A stretch of 64,000 nucleotides of DNA from G965267185 sp965267185. Lineage in GTDB: Bacteria; Pseudomonadota; Alphaproteobacteria; UBA6615. Positions within the stretch are counted from its first letter, which is position 1, and the number at the start of each line of letters is the position of its first letter. The notes under the pieces are model-generated. The model did no database searches. It saw nothing but the letters and a program-made list of their open reading frames with translations, and had not been told where the DNA came from. Both the position numbers and the translations under genes were made by a program. Location: assembly GCA_965267185.1 (NCBI GenBank), contig OZ253937.1:2480001-2544000 (forward strand). Reading direction: 5' to 3'. Below are positions 34,052 through 43,777 of the stretch, one piece after another.

Positions 34052-35644
34052 ATGACCGGCGTATCGAGTCAGAACGCCGCCGCGTTCGATCAGGCCGAAG
34101 TTATCGCGTTTCTCTCCGACCCATCGGCCTATGGCGATGACAGCGTTGAGATCGAACGGATCGACACACACGCATCCGTCGTGTTCTTGGCCGGCGCGCA
34201 AGTATTCAAATTGAAACGCGCCGTGCGCTATCCATTTCTCGATTACTCGACACTCGAGCTGCGGCGCCGCTACTGCGAACGCGAAGTCGCGATCAATCGT
34301 CGAACCGCGCCGAACCTGTATCTAGGGGTTGCTCCCGTCGTAGTTGACCAAAACGGCAACCTTGCGATCAGCGGCGCAGGAACACCGGTTGAGTATCTCG
34401 TCGCCATGCGACGATTCGATGGCGCGGGCCTTTTCAGCCAGCTTGCCGATGACGGCAACCTCGATTCCAATCTAATAGGAGACGCCGTCGACCAGGTTAT
34501 CGCGCTACACGATAGTGCCGAGGTAGCGATGCCAGGCACGGTCTCGGGCGGTGGCGCCGCCGGCCTGCACAATGTAATTGCCGACAACGCCGTGGAACTC
34601 ATTGCACATGCCGGTTTGTTCGGGCGCGAAACGGTGGAGACCTATAACGCAGCTGTGGAAGACGCGCTTTCTTGTGCCGCCGACCTACTCGATCAGCGGG
34701 CGAAGACGGGATTCGTACGCCACTGTCATGGTGATTTGCACCTCGCCAACATTTGTATGTTCGAAGGGCAGCCAACCTTATTCGACGCCATCGAATTCAG
34801 CGACACCATCGCCCGCATCGATACGCTCTATGACTTTGCCTTTCTGTTGATGGATCTCGACGTTCGCGGCCTCACCCGCCACGCCAACAGAGCCTTCAAC
34901 CACTATATGGCGCACAACAAAGACGGTGTCGCAACGATTGTCGGTCTCGCATCGCTACCGCTGTTCATGTCGGTTCGAGCGGCCGTCCGCGCGGTCGTCT
35001 CCGCCTTGACGGCTGATAGATCGGCGGCCAGCAGCGAGGAGGCCAGAGCCGCTCGCGCGGCCGCCATAGGTTATCTCACTGCCGCACAGCGATATTTGGA
35101 GCCAAGCGAACCCATATTGCTGGCCATTGGCGGTGCCTCGGGCACCGGGAAGAGCGCCGTGGCCGCTGCATTGGCGCCGGAGATTGGAGTTCCGCCGGGC
35201 GCCTTGGTTCTGCGAACCGACGAAATCCGAAAACAGCTCGCCGGTTTGCGCGACCATGAGCATTTGCCATCGTCAGCCTACACACCGGAACACCATGACG
35301 CGGTATACGCCGAGATGAGGGCGCGCGCCGAGGCCGCATTGGCCGCTGGCCGTTCGTGCATTCTCGACGCCGTCCACGGAAGACCCAACGAGCGTGCTCA
35401 AGCACAACAGCTGGCGGAACGACACCAAACCGCATTTGCCGGCATATGGCTGGAGGCACCCGCCGAGCGCCTGCTGGAAAGAGTCGCAACCCGCCACAAC
35501 GACGCATCAGATGCCGGGGTGGACGTGGTGCGGCAGCAGCTAGCGGCCGGTTTTGGCGAGATCGGCTGGCCTCACATCGATGCCAGCCGGCCTTTAAGAC
35601 AGGTGGTCCGCACCATCAGGTCAAGAATACAGCACCTCAATTGA
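34052..35644 (+). CDS. Aminoglycoside-phosphotransferase-like and P-loop kinase fusion protein
   Basis: The 530-residue protein has two parts. The N-terminal half is an APH/kinase fold with the catalytic loop CHGDLHLANI (about 227-236) and metal-binding FDAIEFSD. The C-terminal half is a P-loop kinase with Walker A GGASGTGKS (about 360-368), the layout of the zeta-toxin/chloramphenicol-phosphotransferase-like 'AAA_33' group. Such fusions are common beside cytochrome and universal-stress genes in proteobacteria; the substrate is unknown. It is not an antibiotic-resistance call. It lies downstream of the small cytochrome on the same strand. Confidence 0.85.
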   Translation: MTGVSSQNAAAFDQAEVIAFLSDPSAYGDDSVEIERIDTHASVVFLAGAQVFKLKRAVRYPFLDYSTLELRRRYCEREVAINRRTAPNLYLGVAPVVVDQNGNLAISGAGTPVEYLVAMRRFDGAGLFSQLADDGNLDSNLIGDAVDQVIALHDSAEVAMPGTVSGGGAAGLHNVIADNAVELIAHAGLFGRETVETYNAAVEDALSCAADLLDQRAKTGFVRHCHGDLHLANICMFEGQPTLFDAIEFSDTIARIDTLYDFAFLLMDLDVRGLTRHANRAFNHYMAHNKDGVATIVGLASLPLFMSVRAAVRAVVSALTADRSAASSEEARAARAAAIGYLTAAQRYLEPSEPILLAIGGASGTGKSAVAAALAPEIGVPPGALVLRTDEIRKQLAGLRDHEHLPSSAYTPEHHDAVYAEMRARAEAALAAGRSCILDAVHGRPNERAQAQQLAERHQTAFAGIWLEAPAERLLERVATRHNDASDAGVDVVRQQLAAGFGEIGWPHIDASRPLRQVVRTIRSRIQHLN

Positions 35645-35965
35645 CCCTACGCGGTCACGCCAGGATACCCATCTCTCCCCCCGCACGCTCAATGCAAGCG
35701 GCGAGCCGCGACACCGGTAGCATCGCATTCCCACTAACTAATACGTAAGACATCTTTAACGTTGAAGTGATACTTAGCTTCGGGTTTTGGCGTATTAACA
35801 GAATATCTTTCGCTTCCGGAAGAAATACAAGGAGGTATTTTTCTATTTAACAAATAGTGAATAAATATTTTCGGTTCACTATCGCAAATACTTTACGTAT
35901 CTGCGATTTTTGTACTCTAAAAAAAACAATAACGCTGTGTGTACATAACATTATCAGGAGTTCGC
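35645..35965 (+). other. AT-rich intergenic leader of the hybrid kinase gene
   Basis: This 321-base gap is markedly AT-rich compared with its neighbours. It holds a CTTCCGGAAG palindrome, an AGGAGG sequence near 35830 with no following start codon, a stem-loop with T-run (35881-35911) and the AGGAG ribosome-binding site at 35956-35960. I see no coding frame that is convincing. Confidence 0.5.
35881..35911 (+). terminator. Stem-loop with T-run upstream of the kinase gene
   Basis: ATCGCA (35881-35886) and ATAC (35888-35891) pair with GTAT (35897-35900) and TGCGAT (35902-35907) in a 10-base-pair stem with one mismatch and a 5-base loop, followed by TTTT. It ends 54 bases before the GTG of the kinase. 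It looks like an intrinsic terminator, either of the upstream gene, 240 bases away, or as a leader attenuator. Confidence 0.6.
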
Positions 35966-38900
35966 GTGTCGTTAGGTGAGTCCATTCTGCCTCGGTTGAG
36001 CACCGAGAAGTCTGCGGTAATGGGCCCGAAGCCCAAGCTGACGCCGCTCATCGCAGCATTCCTCGTGGGCCTGGCTATTTCGGCCGGGCTCTTTGCCTTC
36101 ATGATACGCCATGCTCAGAGCGAGGAAATACTGCGGGCCTACCAGGAGGAGGCTGTACCGTTAACTGTAGTGCTAACCCGTTCGATAGAGCATTCGCTGG
36201 ATGCGATTATCTCGATCAGAGGACTCTACGCGGCATCAAGCCAAGTCGATCGCGATCAATTTCGGGCTTTCGTTGAGCAAAACCTCACCACTTCGGGTGA
36301 ACTACACGCGGTTGAGTGGATTCCGCGGGTACCCGCCGGGGAACGGGCGGCATACGAAGCAGCAGCACGGCGGGACGGTCTTACGGACTTTCAGATTATC
36401 GAACGAAATGCCGCAGGCGATATGGTCGCAGCAGCAGCACGGGATGAATACTTTCCGGTCTACTTCGTCGAGCCGTTGGAGGGCAACAAAGCGGCGGTGG
36501 GTTTCGATCTGGCCTCGAACCCAATTCGCCGCGATGCCCTCAATCGCGCCAGGGACAGCGGCCAAGTTGTGACCACTCAACGGATCCGGCTGGTCCAGGA
36601 TATCTACAACCGGTTCGGTTTTCTGGCAATTGTTCCCATCTACAGTACAGGGGCTGTGCCGGAAACGGTTGCGGCACGGCGCAAAAATTTGGCTGGATTC
36701 GCACTCGGCGTATTTCGAATTGGCGACATATTGCGGACCGCAACCGAGCAAACCAAGGAGCTATCCAAGGTAAACCTCTACGTTGTCGACGTATCAGCTC
36801 CCACAAACGAGGCCCTCCTCTATTTCTCGGGAGACGTCGGGCAGGAGGGCGTCTTGTCAACGGACGACTTGCTGCTTGGGGGTTATGAAAAGACAAAGCT
36901 GCTGGTCGGAGACCGCACCTGGCTACTCGTATTCGTGCCACCCACCGAGTTCAGCATACCCACCAGCCCATTACCGTGGAGCGCCGGTGCGTTCGGATTA
37001 CTGTTAACAATCCTCTTTGTCAGTTTCATGCGGTCAACCCAGCTTCGCACACGCGTCATCGAGCAGACAGTCTTCGATCGGACCGCTGAGCTCTCCTCGG
37101 TAAACCGGGTCCTTGAAGATGAAATGGCGGAACGCCAGCACGCCGAACGGAAACTAAAGGAGCAACATGAGGCGCTGCACCTCATAAACACCCTCACCGT
37201 GGCCGGAAACAAGGCCAAGACGGTCAACGACGCAATCCGGATTTGCCTCGAAGAAGTCTGTTCCTTCACCGGTTGGCCGGTCGGCCACGCCTTTCGCCCT
37301 ACCGAGGACAACCCCGATGAGTTCGTATCGGCTGGGGTTTGGAACCTACCGGAAGGAGACGCGCTAGACGACTTTGTACGCGAACGCGAGGCAAGGAAAA
37401 TAACGCCTGGCGACGGCCTGATCGGCCAAGTTCTGATCGACCGGCAACCGAAATGGGTTACTGATGTCAACCAAGATAACAGCTACGTCTATGCCGGCAC
37501 AAAGGGCGAATTGCCGGTCAAGGCAGCGTTCTTTTTTCCGCTCCGTGCCGGCCCGAAGGTCGTCGCCGTCCTCGAATTTTACGCTTTCGATGCGATTGAG
37601 CCCGATGAAAACACATTGTCGATCATAACGCAGATCGGCTCACATCTCGGGGGCGCGGCCGAGCGAATTCAAAGTGCAAAAAAACTTCGCGAAAGCGAAG
37701 AGTTTGTGCGCGTGATTGCGGACAACATGCCTGTCGTCATCGCCTATTTCGACGCCGACATGAACACGCTCTTCTACAACCAATTGGGTCTCGACTGGTT
37801 CGCCTGCAAACGCGAGGACTTAATCGGTAAACCGATCGACGGAATTATCCCTGAAATGGACGTGGAGGGTTACCGGGCGCGTATTCATAAAGTACTCGCC
37901 GGGGAGACGATTTCTGTCGACGGTGTCCACTCATACCCCGATGGGCAGACCCGGCACGTCACGATTACCTATACGCCCCATATCGTTGAGTCCGGCGAGG
38001 CTGTCGGATACTTCTGCATCGTGCAGGACATCTCGCAGCGAAAAGAGATCGAACGCCAACTCAACCAAGCGCAAAAAATGGATGCCATCGGCCATCTAAC
38101 GGGCGGCATCGCCCACGATTTCAACAATATTTTGATGGTGACCGACGGCTACACACGGCGCGCCTTGAAGGCCAAGGACGATCCCGAGGCGGTCACCGAG
38201 GCGTTAGAAGAAGTTCTCAAAGGCACCGACCGGGCCGCTCAGCTAACGAAACAGCTACTCTCGTTCAGCCGCCGGCAGATCATGGAAAAGAGAGTTTTCC
38301 GAATCGAAGAAGCAATTTCCGATATCGAAGCGCTTTTGGAGAAATCGACTGGCGAGCGCTACGAACTTGTCATCGAAAACCAAACTGACGGCGCGTGCAT
38401 CGAAACCGACCCCTCCGAGTTTGGGCAAGCCTTGATCAATCTCGTCATCAACGCCCGCGATGCAATGCAACGGGGCGGCCGCATCGAGATCCTCTCGCAA
38501 GTTGTCGATGTAGACGAGGACTTCGCAGCCTTGCATCAAAAAGTGTCGCCCGGCCGCTTTGTCCAAATTTCCGTTAAAGACTACGGCACCGGCATCGATG
38601 AAGAGGCGCTGCAGCACATCTTCGAACCGTTCTTCACCACCAAGGACCAAGGCAAGGGCACCGGGCTCGGTCTGGCTATGGTCTACGGTTTCGCCCAATC
38701 CTCGGAAGGGACGATTGTCGTCGAAAGCGCTGTCGACGTGGGCACCACCGTTAAGATTTATCTCCCGGCAGTCGACCGGGACCCGCAGGAAATTGTCGCC
38801 GAAGTCGAGGAAGACAATCACGGCAAGGGCGAGACAATCTTACTCCTTGAAGACGACCCGCCGCTTCTCGAGCTGGTGCGCGGCATGCTTGAAACTCTGG

Positions 38901-39214
38901 GCTACAACGTGCTCACAGCCACCGACGGGTTCGAAGCACTCGAAGTGGAGGCCGACTACGAGTCCGAAATCGATCTTCTGCTCAGCGACGTGGTGATGCC
39001 GACGATGGGCGGCTTCGAGGCAGCCGAGATGATTCGAGATTCGCGCCCCGATATCAAAGTCGTGTTCATGTCGGGCTATCCAAACCGGGCCGGAATAAGC
39101 AATGAGAACGTGCCAGAGAACTGTCAATTCCTCCAAAAGCCCGTCAAGCCGGCTCATCTCGCACAAACTCTGCGCACCGAACTCGATAGCGAGAACACTG
39201 AACACGCCGCGTAA
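35966..39214 (+). CDS. Hybrid sensor histidine kinase (CHASE-GAF-PAS-HisKA-HATPase-REC)
   Basis: The 1082-residue inner-membrane protein has a transmembrane segment at about 28-48, a periplasmic CHASE ligand-binding domain (about 60-315), a second transmembrane segment near 340, a GAF domain (about 390-530), a PAS domain (about 560-680), HisKA with phosphorylated His717 in GGIAHDFNNI, HATPase (NARDAM, GTGLGLAM) and a C-terminal receiver with Asp1008 in LLSDVVMP. GTG 35966 is chosen because AGGAG lies 5 bases upstream; an in-frame GTG at 35939 lacks this. The ligand is unknown. It is followed by a single-domain response regulator, so the two form a phosphorelay. Confidence 0.93.
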   Translation: MSLGESILPRLSTEKSAVMGPKPKLTPLIAAFLVGLAISAGLFAFMIRHAQSEEILRAYQEEAVPLTVVLTRSIEHSLDAIISIRGLYAASSQVDRDQFRAFVEQNLTTSGELHAVEWIPRVPAGERAAYEAAARRDGLTDFQIIERNAAGDMVAAAARDEYFPVYFVEPLEGNKAAVGFDLASNPIRRDALNRARDSGQVVTTQRIRLVQDIYNRFGFLAIVPIYSTGAVPETVAARRKNLAGFALGVFRIGDILRTATEQTKELSKVNLYVVDVSAPTNEALLYFSGDVGQEGVLSTDDLLLGGYEKTKLLVGDRTWLLVFVPPTEFSIPTSPLPWSAGAFGLLLTILFVSFMRSTQLRTRVIEQTVFDRTAELSSVNRVLEDEMAERQHAERKLKEQHEALHLINTLTVAGNKAKTVNDAIRICLEEVCSFTGWPVGHAFRPTEDNPDEFVSAGVWNLPEGDALDDFVREREARKITPGDGLIGQVLIDRQPKWVTDVNQDNSYVYAGTKGELPVKAAFFFPLRAGPKVVAVLEFYAFDAIEPDENTLSIITQIGSHLGGAAERIQSAKKLRESEEFVRVIADNMPVVIAYFDADMNTLFYNQLGLDWFACKREDLIGKPIDGIIPEMDVEGYRARIHKVLAGETISVDGVHSYPDGQTRHVTITYTPHIVESGEAVGYFCIVQDISQRKEIERQLNQAQKMDAIGHLTGGIAHDFNNILMVTDGYTRRALKAKDDPEAVTEALEEVLKGTDRAAQLTKQLLSFSRRQIMEKRVFRIEEAISDIEALLEKSTGERYELVIENQTDGACIETDPSEFGQALINLVINARDAMQRGGRIEILSQVVDVDEDFAALHQKVSPGRFVQISVKDYGTGIDEEALQHIFEPFFTTKDQGKGTGLGLAMVYGFAQSSEGTIVVESAVDVGTTVKIYLPAVDRDPQEIVAEVEEDNHGKGETILLLEDDPPLLELVRGMLETLGYNVLTATDGFEALEVEADYESEIDLLLSDVVMPTMGGFEAAEMIRDSRPDIKVVFMSGYPNRAGISNENVPENCQFLQKPVKPAHLAQTLRTELDSENTEHAA

Positions 39215-39234
39215 TAAACACTCAATAAGAACCC

Positions 39235-39669
39235 ATGGCCAATTCCGAAGATACCCAGTACCCGTTGAGAGTTTTACTCGTCGAGGACAGCTTTCAGTCG
39301 CTGAATCTCGCCAAGGGTATGTTGCATGACCTCGGCGTCACCCAGGTCTTTACCGCAAAAAACGGTGTCGAAGCGCTGAACCTGCTCGGCACGTTCGACG
39401 GTGAGGATTTTATCGACCTAGTGCTTTGTGATTGGAACATGCCGGAAATGTCCGGCATGGAGTTGCTCCAGCAAATTCGCACGTGCGACCCGGACCTACT
39501 GTTCATCATGGTCACAGGTCAAGCCGACCGCGCCTCGGTCGCCGAGGCGAAAGCGTTCGGGGTTAACGGCTATATCAAGAAACCTTATTCGTCCGACGAA
39601 CTACGCAAAAAACTCCAGGTCGCTTCGCGGATTATCGAGCGCAGAAAGCTCGAAACGGCGAGTTCCTAG
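39235..39669 (+). CDS. Single-domain CheY-like response regulator
   Basis: The 144-residue receiver has the acidic pocket LLVEDSF (Asp18), phosphorylated Asp66 in LCDWNMP, Thr94 (VTGQ) and Lys115-116 (YIKKPYS). It has no DNA-binding or enzyme domain, so it probably passes the phosphoryl group on or binds a protein target. It lies 20 bases after the hybrid kinase gene, in one operon, and ends just before a convergent gamma-glutamyltransferase. Confidence 0.95.
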   Translation: MANSEDTQYPLRVLLVEDSFQSLNLAKGMLHDLGVTQVFTAKNGVEALNLLGTFDGEDFIDLVLCDWNMPEMSGMELLQQIRTCDPDLLFIMVTGQADRASVAEAKAFGVNGYIKKPYSSDELRKKLQVASRIIERRKLETASS

Positions 39670-39683
39670 CCTCATTCGCCCCA

Positions 39684-41276
39684 CTAAAATGTTACGGCAG
39701 CCCCATCGCTTCGCGGATCGTTGCCGCCTTCCATAACGCCGGACGGATGCAAGGCAATCGCGCCGGCGTGACCCATCGCATCGTCGAACTCGCCGACCAT
39801 CGTTACGTCGTGACCGGCATCGCGTAACGCACTCACGAGCTCATCGGGAAAGCGGCTTTCCAGCCGAAGGTCGGTCCGCTGCGCACCCCAGGTCCGGGCA
39901 AGCACCCAGCGCGGCGCGGTAATCGCCTGTTGAATGCTCTGACCGAAATAGGCATAGCGCGTGAACAGAGCAGATTGGGTTTGCGGCTGGCCCTCACCCC
40001 CCATCGAGCCATAGACCAGCACGCGTCCGTCGTTGAGCAGTGCCATTGCCGGGTTGTTGGTGTGAAACGGTAGCCGGCCCGGCAACAGATAGTTTTGCTC
40101 GCCCTCGTTAAGCGAGAAGCTGCTGCCCCGGTTCTGGCATTGTACTCCGGTATCGCGAAGCACCACGCCGGACCCGAACTCCCAGTAGATACTATGGATA
40201 AAGCTGACTGCCCGGCCTTCGCTATCGACAGCACCGAGCCATACTGTGTCGCCGGGAACGCTTGGCGCCGGCCACGGCAACGCTTTGCGTTTGTCGATCT
40301 GGCGCGCCATATCGTCGAGCGCTTCGGCGGTGAGAAAATCTTCAGGTGCGACACTCATATGCGCCGGGTCGGTGACATGCCGGTTACGCACGAGGACAGC
40401 GCGCTTGGCGGCCTCGACCGCGCCGTGAACGTGATCGAAGCCTTCCGCTTCCGCGCAATCCAGCCGATCGAACAATCCCAGTATGATAAGCGACGCCAGG
40501 CCCTGGGCCGGCGGTCTGACATTGTAGGCGGTACCCGGTCCGAGCTTCACCGCTAACGGTTCGGTTTCTAATGCCTGCTGCCGGGCGAGATCGTCGGCGG
40601 TGATCGGGCTACCGGCGCGTTCGAGGTCGGCGCCTAGGGCGCGCGCAAGTTCACCACGATAAAAATCGTCGAGGCCCGCCGTGGCGAGACGCTCCAGCGT
40701 TCCGGCCAGTGCCGGCTGCTTGAACAAACTGCCTACCGGCGGCGGTGCTCCGTCGACCAAAAAAGTATCGGCCCAGCCAGGCACGTCGATCAGCTCATCG
40801 AGCTTGTCGCGCGTATTGCGATTCTGGCCTTCGGTGACCGCGAAGCCTTCGCGCGCATAGTAGGTCGCCTCCTCGAGCAACCGCTCGAGTGACATCCGTC
40901 CACCCCATTCGGCGCTGATTCCCAATGCCTTGATCCAGCCTGAGATCGTGCCCGCCGCCGTATTGGCGGCGAGCGGTCCGCGGCTCGGGATGACATCATG
41001 GCCCTCGCGCCGGTAAAGCGCTTCTTCGACCGCCGCACCGGCAGCGCCAACGGCGTTGATAGCGCGCGGCACGCGCCGCTCCGGCGTACTGATCAGCCAA
41101 AAGCCGTCACCGCCAATCCCGTTCATATGAGGATACACGACGGAGATCGTCGCAGCAGCGGCCACCATCGCCTCGATGGCGTTGCCACCATCGCGCAACA
41201 CGTTCAGCCCCGCCTGAGCCGCCAGATGGTGCGATGACGACACCATCCCGCGCGTGCCTTTGGCCGATTGCAACAT
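39684..41276 (-). CDS. Gamma-glutamyltransferase family protein
   Basis: The 530-residue N-terminal-nucleophile enzyme is made as a precursor that self-cleaves at a Thr; the candidate nucleophile is in PGDTVWLGAVDSEG near residue 340. The segments GLNVLRDGGNAIEAMVAAAA and SMGGEGQPQTQ are family-typical. No clear signal peptide is visible, so it may be cytoplasmic, which is unusual for glutathione-degrading GGTs and fits acylase or amide-hydrolase relatives. ATG 41276 follows GGAG; an in-frame GTG at 41315 would overlap the upstream gene. It is co-transcribed with the ThDP enzyme (26-base gap). Confidence 0.85.
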   Translation of the reverse strand: MLQSAKGTRGMVSSSHHLAAQAGLNVLRDGGNAIEAMVAAAATISVVYPHMNGIGGDGFWLISTPERRVPRAINAVGAAGAAVEEALYRREGHDVIPSRGPLAANTAAGTISGWIKALGISAEWGGRMSLERLLEEATYYAREGFAVTEGQNRNTRDKLDELIDVPGWADTFLVDGAPPPVGSLFKQPALAGTLERLATAGLDDFYRGELARALGADLERAGSPITADDLARQQALETEPLAVKLGPGTAYNVRPPAQGLASLIILGLFDRLDCAEAEGFDHVHGAVEAAKRAVLVRNRHVTDPAHMSVAPEDFLTAEALDDMARQIDKRKALPWPAPSVPGDTVWLGAVDSEGRAVSFIHSIYWEFGSGVVLRDTGVQCQNRGSSFSLNEGEQNYLLPGRLPFHTNNPAMALLNDGRVLVYGSMGGEGQPQTQSALFTRYAYFGQSIQQAITAPRWVLARTWGAQRTDLRLESRFPDELVSALRDAGHDVTMVGEFDDAMGHAGAIALHPSGVMEGGNDPRSDGAAVTF

Positions 41277-41302
41277 AATCGAGACGCTCCGTTCGTTGGC
41301 GT

Positions 41303-42973
41303 TTAAGGTTTCCACGCCTTCGGGGTGATGCTTTCGATGTCGGTCTTAACGTCAATCACCGCCGGCTGGCCACTTTCCAATGCTTGTTCGAGAGCACCGG
41401 CGAATTCACCCGGCCGCTCGACGGTCAAGCCCAGCGCCCCCATCGATTGCGCAATGGCGGCAAAGTCGGGTTCGGGGAAAATCCAAAGCTCGTCGGAACC
41501 CTTCGACCGGCCACCGTACACCCCCTCGTTGATACCCTGTTCCTGATTGAGCGAGTGATTGTTATTGACCACAGTGACTGTGTTGATGCCGCAGCGCACC
41601 GCCGTTTCGAGCTCCGTGAGGTGGTACCACATCGCACCGTCGCCCGCGAAGCAGATGACGGGCCGGTCGGGCGCCGCACACTTGGCGCCCATCGCCGCCG
41701 GCAGCGCCCATCCTAGCGATCCGGCGCAGCGGATATAACTCTGGTCCGGGTGCTTGAGGTCGATGAAAGTGCCCGTCCAAATACCGGAATGGCCGGTGTC
41801 CGACACGAGGACCGCGTCGCTCGGCATGTGCTTGGTGTACTCGGCGCACAAGCGCTCGGTGCGGATCGGCACCCCATCGGATTCCATCAAGGGCGCGACT
41901 TCGGCACGCCACGACGCCGCTAAATCCTGCACCTGGTTCACCCAATCGCCGCGATCGGTGTTGGTTTCGCCGGCTTCGAGCAGCCGCGCCAACGCGGGCT
42001 TGGCATCGCCTTGCATGGCGGCGGCGATGGGATAGCTGCGGCCGAGTTCGCGCGGATCGATATCGATCTGCACTACGCGCGTGCCCGGTGCCGGCACCGT
42101 CCACTCATTGGTCACCATGCCGCCGGCGCTGCTGCCCACATAGATCACGAGATCGGCCTCGGCCACCGCCCGGTTGGCGCACTCGCGCGAATAAGCGCCC
42201 ACCACGCCAACACATAGCGGATGATCGTCGGGGATGGTGCCCTTGCCATTCAGCGATGTCGCAACAGGTATGGAAAGTTTCTCCGCCAACGCAACCAGTT
42301 CGGCGCCTGCACCGCTGTGCTTGACGCCACCGCCCGCAACGATGATCGGTTTTGTCGCTGCGCCGATAACCCGCGCCGCCGCAGCGACGCTGGCCGCATC
42401 CGGTTCAGGCCGGAACGGCGGAATTTGCGTGAACTGCTCCTCGATGATGACCTCGAGGTCGGCCTCCACGTCGAGAATGTCCTGGCCAACGATCCCATCG
42501 AAATCGAGATGGACCGGCGCCGGCTGTCCGCTGACCGATTCACGAAACGCCTGGCGCAGCGCCAGGGGGAGCTGGTCGACCGCGGTAATGGCGTTGGAAT
42601 ATTTGGTCACGGCTTCGAAGGGACCGCGATGATCGACCTCCTGGTAAGCATGGCGCTGCTGATATGCTTGCGACCGCCGCCCGGTCATTGCGATAACCGG
42701 TGAGCCCGCCAAGTAGGGGTCTTGTAGCCCCGCTGCCAGATTAGCCGCACCCACCGCTTGCGCCATGCAAACACCGGGACGTCCAGCAATACGAGCGTAT
42801 CCGTCGGCCATGTAAGCAGCCGGTTTTTCGCCATGAACCATGACACGGCGCATGCCTAGTTCGTCAATTTCTTTCAGCGCACGAATACCGAAGACCGGCA
42901 TAAAAAAGACCGTGGTCGTGCCGTACCCCTGAAGGGTCTCAGCAAGAAAGCGCGCACCCGTCATCTTGGGCAT
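41303..42973 (-). CDS. Thiamine-diphosphate-dependent enzyme (acetolactate-synthase-like)
   Basis: The 556-residue protein has the three domains of the ThDP decarboxylase/carboligase family: N-terminal Pyr domain with catalytic Glu in VHGEKPAAYMADGYAR, a central FAD/nucleotide-like domain (about 190-330) and C-terminal PP domain with the ThDP motif CFAGDGAMWYHLTELE...TVVNNNHSLNQE (GDG to NN spacing normal). Substrate is not determined; relatives include acetolactate synthase, oxalyl-CoA decarboxylase and sulfoacetaldehyde acetyltransferase. It starts at ATG 42973 (MPKMTGARFLAE), 49 residues into a longer open frame. It sits upstream of a GGT-like gene and near dehydrogenase genes, so a peripheral catabolic role is likelier than branched-chain amino acid synthesis. 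Confidence 0.82.
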   Translation of the reverse strand: MPKMTGARFLAETLQGYGTTTVFFMPVFGIRALKEIDELGMRRVMVHGEKPAAYMADGYARIAGRPGVCMAQAVGAANLAAGLQDPYLAGSPVIAMTGRRSQAYQQRHAYQEVDHRGPFEAVTKYSNAITAVDQLPLALRQAFRESVSGQPAPVHLDFDGIVGQDILDVEADLEVIIEEQFTQIPPFRPEPDAASVAAAARVIGAATKPIIVAGGGVKHSGAGAELVALAEKLSIPVATSLNGKGTIPDDHPLCVGVVGAYSRECANRAVAEADLVIYVGSSAGGMVTNEWTVPAPGTRVVQIDIDPRELGRSYPIAAAMQGDAKPALARLLEAGETNTDRGDWVNQVQDLAASWRAEVAPLMESDGVPIRTERLCAEYTKHMPSDAVLVSDTGHSGIWTGTFIDLKHPDQSYIRCAGSLGWALPAAMGAKCAAPDRPVICFAGDGAMWYHLTELETAVRCGINTVTVVNNNHSLNQEQGINEGVYGGRSKGSDELWIFPEPDFAAIAQSMGALGLTVERPGEFAGALEQALESGQPAVIDVKTDIESITPKAWKP

Positions 42974-43119
42974 TTGAATTCTCCCCTTGGTATTATTGTT
43001 ATAGTCACTCAGATACCGCGCCGAGCTCGCGCGCACAACGGTTGGCGATGAGCGGCCCGCAGGATATCGATCGACCATCCGACCCGGCGCCGCCGGCTGA
43101 AATTCAACGGAGTTGGACA

Positions 43120-43758
43120 ATGCCCCAAGAATTGAAATCTGTACTGCCTGGTTTGGCCGCCTCCTTTGTACTCGTATCGCTTGTTGCGTGCGCTTCCATG
43201 GCCGATTCGGTCACCTATCCGCCAAACGCACCGCGCATTGCCTCTGATTTTAATTCTATCCTAGGCGTCAATGGGAAACGCCGGACCTCTCGTCACAACG
43301 GGATCGATATAATAGGCGATGACGGGCAACCTATTTTGGCCGCCGCAAACGGTAAGGTTTTGGAGACGACCGTTGAAGGATGCTGGGGCCCCACAATCGC
43401 GATCGACCACGGCAAGGACAGGGAGGGAAAAAATATCATCGCCCTATATGGCCATGTGGGCCCAATGCTGGTGGAAAAAGGCGATGAGGTAAGCCGCGGA
43501 CAAGTGATCGCCCATCTCGGAAAAGTCGATCACCATTGCATGTTTGGCGTGCGTCACCTCCATTTCCAAATCGGCAGGGACTATAGAGGCGAGGCGGAAA
43601 AAGGTAACACCTGGGGCCATTCCTATTTCCTGAAAGACGGCGGACGCGGTGTAAATCCGCACTTCTACTGGGCAGATGGACCTGCAAAGGTGACTTGCTA
43701 CGAGCCCGACAGATCCTATCCGCCCGGGACGCTTACCTACCCCGTGCCCTGCAAGTAA
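43120..43758 (+). CDS. M23-family peptidase, probable lipoprotein
   Basis: The 212-residue protein starts at ATG 43120 with a signal peptide and a lipobox LVSLVAC (Cys near residue 24). The LytM domain keeps the zinc ligands HNGID (His-x3-Asp) and HLHFQ (His-x-His), so it should be an active peptidoglycan endopeptidase or lysostaphin-like enzyme, unlike EnvC at 14743. It is alone on the plus strand and divergent from the ThDP gene. An extended frame begins at 43042 but the lipoprotein signal fits the later start. Confidence 0.85.
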   Translation: MPQELKSVLPGLAASFVLVSLVACASMADSVTYPPNAPRIASDFNSILGVNGKRRTSRHNGIDIIGDDGQPILAAANGKVLETTVEGCWGPTIAIDHGKDREGKNIIALYGHVGPMLVEKGDEVSRGQVIAHLGKVDHHCMFGVRHLHFQIGRDYRGEAEKGNTWGHSYFLKDGGRGVNPHFYWADGPAKVTCYEPDRSYPPGTLTYPVPCK

Positions 43759-43777
43759 TTGCTATCTCGCTCAGACG

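Noticed and set aside
34052..35644. Antibiotic-resistance aminoglycoside phosphotransferase
   Set aside because: The APH-like fold is fused to a P-loop kinase and shares a low-oxygen neighbourhood; there is no support for a resistance role.
41303..42973. Acetolactate synthase ilvB of branched-chain amino acid synthesis
   Set aside because: No regulatory subunit or ilv gene is nearby, and the neighbours are catabolic; only a ThDP-family call is justified.
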